Below are positions 11,888-21,289 of a DNA stretch of 32,396 nt, one piece after another (positions within the stretch are counted from its first letter, which is position 1; each line of letters opens with the position of its first letter). The notes below the pieces were generated by a model. That model did not search any database and had not been told where the DNA came from. It saw only the letters and a program-made list of their open reading frames with translations. The position numbers and the translations under genes are program-made. Source of the stretch: Chlamydomonas sphaeroides (taxonomy: Eukaryota > Chlorophyta > Chlorophyceae > Chlamydomonadales > Chlamydomonadaceae); contig BDDC01000621.1 of assembly GCA_001662425.1 (NCBI GenBank), positions 8,618-41,013 of the forward strand, given 5' to 3'.

Positions 11888-12367
11888 GGCTGCCGTGGGC
11901 GCAGGCCGCCGCGGCAAGCGGATGGTTGGGTCGGCGGCGCTGCGCTTGAGTTACTTAAGAATAAGGAGGGTTGCAGCTACCTATTCCGTTCGCCTGTGCT
12001 TTGGTCAATTCTATAGCGTGACATGGGCCAGCGCGAGAAAGTTTCCTTCCTGTACCGACATCGGCGAAGTCAGAGCCCGGCTGCTGCACACGTGCAATAA
12101 GCATTATATGAATAGCATAATCTGCAACAGCGACACCTCACGGCTTGGTAGAGTAATTACCGTCGAATCGTCGCGGGCCTATGACAGCTCACGCCTCTGA
12201 CGACTAGTGGGCTCTCTGTGAGCATCTTGAGCATAACTCAAGTCTCATCGCCTCGCCTGTCGTGGGCGCACAATACCGCACGCCCCCGCCGGCACCATCA
12301 GCACGCCCTGCCGAGCTGCCGTGGCCGGCACCTTCCGAAGGGCGCTGCCCATTGGCGTGGCACGCCC
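11888..12367. promoter_or_regulatory. Divergent promoter region between WDR12 and the PIN-like gene
   Basis: 480 bp separate the start codons of two genes transcribed away from each other, so both promoters and 5' UTRs must lie here. The middle (about 11950-12200) is much less GC-rich than its flanks and contains a TATA-like cattatatgaat near 12101-12114. No further element can be assigned by eye. Confidence 0.6.
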
Positions 12368-15300
12368 ATGGCGAGCGAATGGGCCTTCCAGGGCGTCCTC
12401 AACGTCGGTAGGCGCTACCGCTACGCTGCGTGCCAGTTTGCCGGTACACGCCACTGTGTCCCGTGCTTACAGATGACGCCAGTTAGCCCTTCCAACACCC
12501 CCACGCCAACCCACCCCCGGAACGTGCGTCCCCTGGCAGGCATTCAGATCGTGCTCATAGTGGTCATGGGCTGGTCCTTCGCGCGCTTCGGCCTGCTGTC
12601 AGCGGGTGCGGCAGTTCCCTGCGAGCAGGCGGCGGGCGCGCCCTGCTTCACACGCCCCCGCACGGACCACCGACACACGCCCGCCCGCACATACGTACGC
12701 AGCCCTCCTGCCTGATCCCCTGCCTGGAGCGCAGAGCAGTTCATGGGCCAGATTAATGTGCTCATCCTGCGGGCCGCCTTCCCCACGCTCACCATATACC
12801 TGCTGGTAGGCCCCTCGCCTGGCGCCTGGCCTGGGTTGGCTCACGTGTCATGGAGCGAGCAATGTGTTCAGGCTTTGGCAGACCCCAGCAAGAGCGGGCC
12901 TGAGCAAGCGCGCCCTGTGGTAACACCGCGCTCCACCGGACGGCCGGTGCGCCCCGGGCGGAAAGGAGCAGGAAGGCAGGGAAGGCAGCGAGGCACCCCA
13001 GCCCAACGGGGGGACTTCAGCTGGCCTGCCTCACCGCACCCCACGGAGCGGCATCTGCGCTTGCAACGTTGGCAGGGAGGGCGGGGGGTGCGCGGCCAGC
13101 TAGAGCAGCCCTCGAGGGCACGAGCCACGAGGAGAGGCGGCGGGAGCCCACCCACTCCGGGACGGGCCTGCCGCGCGGCGGCGACGGGCCCTCCATGTAC
13201 CCCACCCTTGCCGACTTGCCTTGCTGCCTGGCCTCCCACGCCAGCCGTGCAAGCAAGCAAGCGCCTCACCTGCGCCCGTGCTCGCCTCCACCCACCAACC
13301 TGCGCCCCAGGGCATCAAGCTGGACCTCCGCGACGCAGAGGCCTGGAGGTGCGGCCACCTCGCTCGTGGCTCCCCCCGGCCCCCCGCATGCAGCTGCCGG
13401 CGGGGCCGAGGCTGGGGTACCCGCCCCCAGCCCGCAGCGCGCCGCATGCGCCAGGACCAGCGCACTGCCGCGCCACCCCTCTGGGCCGTGCGGGCGCCTG
13501 CCTGCCTGCCGCCCAGCTCGGCCGCCCACACACGAAGCGCCATCAACCCAGGGGCTGCCGCGCGGGTCGTGTTTACTTGTGTTACCTGTTGCTGAACACA
13601 CACGTGCGCGCTGGGGCCGCCCCTCCCTCCCCGTCCGGCCCAAGGTCGCTGGGCGCCTACGTGCTGTGGGTGTCGGTGGTGCAGGTGGGGCCCTGCAGGG
13701 GGACGGCATGGGGGTGGCAGCGTAGGGGCTCTGGCAAGCTGCAGTCAGCGGGTAGCGCCCACCAGTGCGCCGGGCTCTTTGCCTGAGCGAGCCCCGCGCC
13801 TGTGCTTGCTCGTGGGTGGGCACCACCGGGTGGGGCATAAGGGAAACCCGCGGACGGCAACGACCCCAGCGGGTGCCCGCCAACGGACGCCCACGAGACG
13901 CAGGGGTCATGGCGTCCCGCTGCTGCCGAGCGAGGCGCCAGCCGCCAGGGGCGCCCGGGTGCCGGCCTGCTGCCCTGCTGTCCCGCGAGGCCGCTACCCC
14001 CTCCTTGCCCCCGCCCTCCTCGCCCCTGCCCGACCCCACCTCGCCGCCCCTCCGCCCCGAGCCCCACCCTAGGTGCTCATCTGCGCCTACACCTGGCTCT
14101 TGAACGGCCGCAACACGGGCGACGCGGGCCTGCTCAACCTGGTTGTCACGGTGGGGTCGCGAGGGCTGGCTTGGGGCCCGAGTGCCGCCCGAATGCCAAA
14201 CAGCAGACAGCTGGGGGCGCGGGCTCTGTCGGCCTCGTGCAGCGGTGCGCCCAGCTGTCCGCACACTAGCCTGCACGCGCGCTCCCGCATCAGCTCTACC
14301 GCCGCTCTCACCACTTGCTGTGCCCCCCTTAGGCCAACAACACCGTCATCGTGGGGCTACCCGTCATGGTGGGGGCTGTGCTTGTCCTGTGTTGTGTGTT
14401 TCTCTGTACTTACGTGGAAGCCCAATCCCTGGTCATGGTGGGCGCGCTATTGTTGATCGGTCAGAGGTCGTGCCGGTGGCGACCTGGCTCGTGCCTGCGG
14501 AGGGTGGGCCGCCCCGGGGCCGCTGGCCGGGAGGGTGTGGGTGGCGGTGGAGTGCGTTTGGGGACATACGTCGGGTACGTGGGATTGACGCGCCACCGCC
14601 GTCTCCCGCCGCAGAACGCCACCTTCCCGGACGTGGGCGGCAGGCTGTCGCTACTCACGGGTGCGGAGTGTGGGGTTGCTGGCCTTGGCGGTGGCGGTGG
14701 CGGCTGCGGTGGCGGAGGCCGGCGGTCGTAAGCCTGGGATGCCGCGCCCCGTGTGTCCATCCCCGAAACACACACGCCCTCCTCCCTCGCTCCTTCCTTC
14801 TCTCCCTCCGCCGCCTCCGTGCCGCCAGCCTTCGTGCTGTTCCTGCAGGTGATCCCCTTCTCCATCACCGCCTTCGAGGTGGAGAAGTGGATGGTGGAGG
14901 ACCACGCGCGGCAGGTACGGCAGCGGTACGGCAGCCATGGCCTGTGAAGCGTGGCCCACGCGTTAATCCTCACAGAACAAAGTGGTGGCTTGCCTGACAG
15001 GGCAGTGCCATGGCAGCCGTCTAGCGCGCCCAAACTGAAAGCCCTCACCCGTCTTGCCGCGCTCTGCAGGCCGCCGCTGCGGCCGCCGCCGCCGCCGCCG
15101 CTGCGGCCGTGTCCGACCCGCCCACGCCGCGGCGGGAGCTCTCGGGCCGGCTGCTCGCGCCAGCCTGGGAGGAGGAGCAGGAGGGGCAGGAGGACGCTGA
15201 TGAAGTGGCGCCCGCGGATGGGAGCGACGGACAGGCATTCGCGCCCAGTGTGGGGCAGGCCGTCGCCTCCGCCGCCGCTGCCGCTGCGGCGGCGACCTCG

Positions 15301-16551
15301 GCGCAGGGCAGGCGGCGGCCTGGCGGTGGCGGGGTCGGCGGCGGCAGGGGCCTGCATGGCGCGGTCCTTGGGGCCGTCGGCCGGGGCTGGGCTCCCATGA
15401 CCCCTGACGGCAGCACAGCCGCGCCGCCGACGGAGGACGGCAGCACTCGCGGCCCGGCGCCGCCGCCGACGCTGCTGCCGTGCGCGACGCTGGCGGCTGG
15501 CGTCGGACCCGCCACCGCCGCTGCTGTGGCGGCGGCTGCAACAGGCTCTGATGCCGCGGCATCGGCGCCGGCGGCGTCGGCACGGGCACCGCCGGCGTCT
15601 GGTGGCGGCGGCGGCGCGCAGGGACTGCGGCTTGCGCCGCCACGCGTTTTCTACAGTGACCTTGACGATGATGAGGAGCCGGGGCCGCTGTCGCTGACGC
15701 CACACCAGCCCCGTTCCACTGATGCGGTGCTGTCGGCGTCCGTTGCGCCAACGCCCCGGCTAACGGCGGCGGCGGTGGCTGTGTCGGCGACGCGGGCAGT
15801 GTCGGCGGAGGTGCCAACGGCGGCGCGGCCGTGGGGCCAAGAGCGGGATCCGGGCCCAGGGCCCGGGCCAGAGCTGAGCTTTGCGACGGCCGGCGCTGCC
15901 GCGGCGGCGACGGCGCCGCCAGGGCGTCCAGCTGGCGGCGCCGCCGCTCTGCCGCCGCCGTCGGCGCCGTCGCCTTCTGCCGCGACGCTGCTGCGGCGAG
16001 GCCCGCACGCGCGAGCGTCGGCAGACTTGCCCCGACGGAGCCGGACAGGCGTCAGCTACAGCGGCACCGCTGCCTCGGCGGCGCCGCCAGCCGCCGCTGC
16101 CGCCGTCGGGCCCCGGCCCAGCATGCCCGGCCTGCCGTACGCTGACTCATCCCACCACGGCTCAGCCGCCGCCATCCAACGGGACTCGTTCCCGGTTCAC
16201 TGGCCGCCGGTGCCGACGGCGCCGCCGCCGCCGCCGAGCTGGCATGGCAGCCGGCAGACCAGCCCGGCGCCGTCGCCGCCGGCGCATTCGCGGCGGCTGC
16301 TCAGCCCGGCCGTGGTGGCTTGCTCCGACCTACCCGTGCCGCAGGTGCGCTTACACAGCCGGGGTCTCGCAAGCGCCGCCCGCAGCCTCTAGCCGGGCGT
16401 TACGACCGTTGATCTCACACATTGCCCTACACGGTTCCCACTGCTTGCTGCCCAATGCCCCACACGCGCTCACCCCACGCGCTTGCTCTGCTGCTGCCGC
16501 TGCCACCGCCCTGACAGGCCATCGGCCTGGCCCGGCGGCCCACGGCCCAGG

Positions 16552-16619
<68 letters not shown>

Positions 16620-19047
16620 CAGGCCCGCGCAGCGGGTGCTGCGTTGGGCTGCGTGGGCTTGGGACGTGCGCAGCGGCGTCCTTTGGCTCGAGGGCTCGGG
16701 TTGCCCCTGTGCCCCTGTGCCACAGCGCCCTGATGACACGCCCGCCCCTGGCTCCAGGGCCCCTGCTGACAGCGGACGTGCCTCCTCACTCGGGCCCTGT
16801 GCCCCTCTGGCGGCCCAGCGTCGACGGCGCACCCGCCGCCGCCGCCAACGGCCGCCCGAGCTACAACGGCACTGGCGCTGCCGGCGGCGGCGGGTCGCCG
16901 GAGCTCTGCGCCGCCGCTGCGCCCGGGCCCGCCGCCGCCAGCGGTGGCGGCGGCGACGGCAAAGCCGGCCAGCTGCCGCCGGGCCTGGCGGAGGCGTACA
17001 TGAGTTTGTCCAGCGACGGCGCACCCTCGTCCGGTGCAGCAGCGGGCGGTCATGTGGGTCGGGCTGGGTGGGCTTGGGCGCCACTTGGAGCGCGCGACGG
17101 CGGCACGGCCCCGCAGCTCGTACTCTCCCCTTCCCTAAGTTGTTCCGCTACAACTCCTAGCCCGCCGTCTCTGGCACCTGCCTGCCTGGCCCGCAGCCCG
17201 CTCCCCCAACCGACCGGCGGCTGGTGGCTGCGGCGGCCTGCAGCATGGTGCGGCGGCATGGCGGCCTGGCTGCGGCGCTGGGGCGCTGGCTGCGGCTGCA
17301 GTGGGAGGCGCACCGGCGCTGGGCGGCCATCAGCTGGGTGGTGTTCAAGGTGGGGGCCTGAGCGCTGGTATGCCCTCGGTACTGGAGAGCATGCGGGGCG
17401 GGAGCCCAGGATGGCATGGAGTTTTGTGTTTGGCTCATCAATCTTGCACGGCACCCGCTCCCGTGCGCATCCCTGCTCCTTCGCCTCTGCCCGGCCTTCC
17501 CAACCTTGCCCCTGCCCGGCTCAAACCCCGTGTCACTCCAGCTGGCAGCCCCAGCACCTGAGGCCTGCCCGCCCCCATGCCCCTTGCACCCCTCGACTCT
17601 CTCCTCCGGCCTCCAGAACCCGCTGCTGTGGTCGCTGCTGGTTGCGCTGCTGGTCAACCTGTCGGGGCTGAGGGAGGTGCTGTACGTGCACGGCAAGCAC
17701 TACAGGTGGAAGGGGGAGGGGAAGGGGTGTTGGGGGGGTAGGGGGAGGGCAGGGGAGGGGGCGCTCATCCACTGCTGCGGCAGCCCCTGGCCGCCATCCC
17801 TCGTTCCGAGCTGGGGCAGCGGCAACGCGGCGCCCTGCCGGCACGAACCCTGACCCGTGTCTCTGCCTCTGCCACCTCCGCCCCCAGGCCCGAGCTGGGC
17901 TGGGTGTCGGGCGTGCTGGCCTGGGTGAGCGGCATCACCGTGCCCGTCAGCCTGTTCGCCAACGGGGTGTGGCTGCACGGCAAGAAGTTTGAGCGGAGCG
18001 TGGTGACACGGGTGAGGCCAGGGGCGCGGGCAGGGGGCGGCAAGAGGTTGGGGCGGCAAGAGGTTGGGGCGGAGTCGAGGCATGGAGGTGAGATAGTAGC
18101 ACTGCGGCACAGCGGGCCGAGCGCCGTGGGGCGGGGCCAAGACAGCGCTGGCTGGCTGGGGCTGGCCGGCTGGCCGCCGCGCAATGCCCGCTGTTGCGCT
18201 CTCCCAACCGAGTCCCTTTCACAGCCCTGGCCATGTCCCTTCTCCTCCCCCCTCCTTCCCCCGCCGCCCTCCGGCCTCCCGTCCAGGCCCTGCTGCTCAC
18301 CGCGCTCAAGCTGCTGGTGTTTGGGCCGCTGCAGCTGGCGGCCGCCGCCGCCGTGGGGCTGCAGGCGGAGGCGGCCATGAGCCTGCTGCTGCTGGCGCTG
18401 TGCCCCGTGGTGAGGTAGCGGTCGAGCAGGAGGCCGGGGCGAGGGGTCCGTGCCTGGGGTTTGGCCAACCGCCAGTCGCTCAGCACCTCGTCCCACACGC
18501 GGTGCCAACTCGTCATTGCGTGCGCCCGGACCCGCGCCCCTGCCAGGCGTCCACGTCCTTCGTCATCGCATCGCAATACGGCCACGGCGCTGACGTGGTA
18601 ACCGCCATAACCGTCATCGGCATCGTGCTGCTGGTGCCTGTCGTACTGGCGGCGCTGGCCATCCCCAGGGTACGGCCGCGTGCTTTCGGCGGGGGGATGT
18701 TGCAAAGGAGCCACGGACTAGGTTTGCATTATCCGAGCGTGAGTTCGGGCCCAATGGCTGCCAGCATCCTGCCCAGTCACGCGATGGCTCCCTGGCTAGG
18801 GGGAAGAGGGCCCTTGTGGGGCCGCGCCAGATGGGGGCCGCCGCACAGGGTCTCGCCCGCACACGCTGCGGGGTGGGGACGGCACGACGGCGCGAGCTAC
18901 CAACGTACGGCCGCCCAGTGTCACGTGCCGAGTGTCACATTTAGCCCTTACGCTGTGCCCCGCCGTACGGCCCCACGGTATGCTGCCGCACAGGCGCTGG
19001 GGCTGTACGAGTACGACATCTCGCCGCTCGCCGCCACGTCAATGTGA
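12368..19047 (+). CDS. Auxin efflux carrier (AEC/PIN-like) membrane transporter with a very long loop
   Basis: Membrane carrier of the AEC family, whose plant PIN members export auxin; the substrate here is unknown. Eighteen exons: 12368-12407, 12540-12605, 12735-12805, 13311-13348, 13645-13684, 14073-14150, 14333-14368, 14615-14660, 14829-14914, 15070-16344, 16518-16551, 16758-17053, 17197-17349, 17617-17705, 17888-18011, 18287-18409, 18547-18669, 18994-19047; about 923 residues. The N-terminal half has about five hydrophobic segments: IQIVLIVVMGWSFARFGLL, INVLILRAAFPTLTIYLLV, GAYVLWVSVVQVLICAYTW, the family hallmark NNTVIVGLPVM (113-123), and FVLFLQVIPFSITAFEVEKW. A hydrophilic Ala/Pro/Gly-rich loop spans about 168-735. 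The C-terminal half has ISWVVFKNPLLWSLLVALL, SGVLAWVSGITVPVSLFANG, LKLLVFGPLQLAAAAAVGL, STSFVIASQYG and VIGIVLLVPVVLAAL. The end is in TGA. The acceptor of exon 5 is AAG, unusual. Exon 11 is only 34 nt and is supported by phase alone. Confidence 0.88.
15070..17196 (+). other. Central hydrophilic loop of the PIN-like carrier
   Basis: This segment consists of exons 15070-16344, 16518-16551 and 16758-17053 plus their introns. It begins with 13 Ala-rich residues, then VSDPPTPRRELSGR, an acidic stretch (EEEQEGQEDADEV), long Ala/Pro/Gly/Ser runs, and a second acidic patch (YSDLDDDEEPGP). The 425-codon exon has no stop and keeps strong third-position GC. At roughly 570 residues the loop is well above the roughly 300 residues usual for long-loop land-plant PINs. 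No folded domain was recognised. Confidence 0.75.
16551..16616 (+). repeat. (GGTGAG)11 tandem repeat forming consecutive 5' splice sites
   Basis: Eleven exact GGTGAG units start at the last base of exon 11 of the PIN-like gene. Each unit contains a consensus donor G|GTGAG. The tract also has the form (GGGTGA)n, which fits a G-quadruplex pattern on the sense strand of the pre-mRNA. Confidence 0.97.
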
Positions 19048-19379
19048 TCGGCTGCGGCTGCGGCGGCAATGGCGGCCGCTTCGGTGGGCGCGGCGGCCGG
19101 CCGGCAAGGCGGCTGCTGGCTGGGCTTCGCGGCAGCGGCCAGCAGCGGCGCGCCTTTGAACTTGGGGCCGAGGCTGGAGGGAGCAGGTGGGAGCCGGGCT
19201 CCGTTTGCGGAATGGCTGCTGTCACGGGCTGTGCATGCGGCTGCCGGCTGCAGCGCCTGAAGCGCCCTTGCAACGTGTGGAGGGGTGCCGGGTTGGCCAG
19301 ATGGGCACAAGTGCCCAACGCCCGCTCTTGACACCAAGCTGGAGTTGCTATGTCCGACTGCGCGGCGCTGGCCCAAGAA

Positions 19380-19384
19380 TGTAA
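19380..19384 (+). promoter_or_regulatory. Polyadenylation signal TGTAA for the PIN-like gene
   Basis: TGTAA lies 333 nt after the stop codon at 19045-19047, a plausible 3' UTR length. Transcript ends would be expected about 10-20 nt further on. Confidence 0.7.
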
Positions 19385-20552
19385 CGAAAGTGTTAGTTCT
19401 CGGGTTCTCGGTCTCAACGGGCGGGCGGTTCCGGCGGCGTCCGCTCGCCGAGGTTGCTGATGTGTGTCTCGTGTTCTATAGTGTCAGGTGGGAATCGCGT
19501 GGATTCCTAACGTTCTGCGACGTGAGCTGCAGAACCAGTCATGCGAAGTATCAGGGAACCAACGAACCTGTGGCGACTGCTAGCAAAACGCACCTTGCGC
19601 TGCGGATGTGACCAGGCTGCAGGTGTTCTGCCACGGACGGCCACGGGCACTGCAGACCAGATGCCCGTGTACGGCGCTTATGCGGTCGCTTTGCCTACAA
19701 AACTCCTGCAGCGGAGCCTCTGCAAAAACCAGCTTCATCGCACGCAGCGAAGCAGAGCTACTTGCACGCACTGTGCTGTAGTAGCTGGCTGATATACTCG
19801 CTGTAGGCCGGGTAATTTGCTATGCACCTGTCTGAGCCCCTGAAGCATTCTGATCAGCACAAGCTTACTATTGGCGCCTGAGAGCCACGACCGGCTGATC
19901 GGCTGTGGGCGACACCAACTGAACAGGCCATTCCCGTGGGCACGCGGTGGCCCGTGACTCAGCGACATCCCGCAATCACTCCGTTGGCAAGGCGTCGGTA
20001 AGGTGATAAATTGCCGCATGTTGCTTCGGTGGTCCAAGTTGCCGAGCCCAGCAAAGGTCGCGTCTCTTTAATCAGCACGTGGGATCTACAGCGAGCGGCT
20101 CTGTCCCTTAAGCAAGGCCTTGGGGCACGCCTTGGGGTGCTCCTGGCGTCGCTGCCCGTGAAGGGATGCGGAGCAATGCTGCAAACCGCAGGCCTCGCCA
20201 GCCTCGTTTCAGTGCGCCTCGCGACGTACTGCAACGCATCAGCACGTGCAGGCGCTGGTTGCGCTGTCGCGCTCTATCTGCGGTCGGGCTCCCTGCGAGC
20301 TGGCTTGCTACGGAAGAGCGTAACCCTCCAACGGCCGAGGCGCGGTCTAGGAAACGCCCGCGGCCCCAGGCTCAGCTGCCCCTCAACCTTGCGCAGAGAA
20401 GGATGTCCCTTGATGACTGGGCATGACCACAGACGGTGCCTCCGTCCCTCTCCGTCCGAGTAAAAGCAAACGCCCAGCTCGAACCCGTTGCGCTCTCTTG
20501 CGTCCCCCAGCAGCCGCACACACAGCGCACCGCCTGCTATACCATAAGCCCG
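19385..20552. other. Intergenic region: spacer and promoter/5' UTR of the amidotransferase-SIS gene
   Basis: No supported gene. The GC content is lower than in the flanking coding regions. At 20298-20322 the minus strand can be read as VTLFRSKP, the same eight residues that the plus strand encodes at 24130-24153; see the findings. The ATG at 20553 is the first in its frame, because upstream open sequence begins only at a GTG. Confidence 0.5.
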
Positions 20553-21289
20553 ATGGGCCAAGGCGCCAGCCTGCTCCTGCAGCCGCCGCCGGCGCCGCCG
20601 GCAGCGGCAGCGGCACCGCTGGCGGCGCTGCTGGCGGCTGGCGGCGGCGCTGTCGGCTTCTTGGCCGGCGCCGTGGCGGCGGTGGTGGCGCACGAGCTCT
20701 CGCACCTCCTGGCGGCGGCGGCGCTGGGCCTGGTCCCTGGCGGCGCCGCTGTCGTCGCCGCCGAGTCAGGTGGGACGGGCTTAACTAGGCAGCATGCCCT
20801 GGTGCGGCTTGCGTTTAGCATGGACCCAACCTTGCTGCTAACCACCATTCAACGTTTCTCCTCTAAACCGCCCTCGTAGCCTCCGTCCTGCGCCGCACCG
20901 CCGCCCAAGCACCCAGCCTGCCGGCCTACCTGCTAGGCCTGACAAGCCGCCACGCCTATGCTAAGCCACCACGCCATGCCAATGGGGCCGACGGCGCCCC
21001 GCATTTGGTTCTCCGGCTTCCTTCCGACGTCGCCGCCACCGACCCACGTGTCTTGGCCGTTGGCCACGCCGGCTGGTTGGCTAGTGTCCTGCTGGCGGTG
21101 GCGGCATGCTGGCTGGCGGTGACGGCCGCCGCCGCTGCCGTGCCGACGGTGCTGGCGGCGCCGCTGGCCGGTGCCGCGGCGGCGGCGACAATGACGGCGG
21201 TTGGAGCGCTGGCGTCGGACCTCCTCGGGCTAGGCGCGCTGCCGTCCTCGTCGCCGTCGTCGCTGCGTTCGGCGGTGGCGGCGGCGGCG
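20553..21289 (+). other. N-terminal M50-like (site-2-protease-like) hydrophobic region
   Basis: Exon 1 (20553-20769) and most of exon 2 (20880-21376). Residues about 25-60 form a hydrophobic stretch containing AVVAHELSHLLAAAALGLV, with an HExxH motif at 47-51 placed as in M50 intramembrane metalloproteases (HELGHxxxA). A second hydrophobic block begins GHAGWLASVLLAVAACWLAV (134-153), comparable to the GPxxN-containing helix of that family. A third has ASDLLGLG with Asp186 as a possible third metal ligand. Similarity is by motif and spacing only. The domain could be inactive or coincidental. The frame is firm, since it runs into the amidotransferase without interruption. Confidence 0.5.

Noticed and set aside
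14369..14460. Continuation of exon 7 of the PIN-like gene through VGAVLVLCCVFLCTYVEA as a membrane segment
   Set aside because: It is hydrophobic and open, but a GTGGGG donor directly follows NTVIVGLPVM, and the next exon (NATFPDVGG) joins in phase. Intron retention remains possible.
16551..16616. Telomere-like (GGGTGA)n tract
   Set aside because: The expected Chlamydomonas telomere repeat is TTTTAGGG. This tract is short, exact, and located inside a gene next to an exon end.
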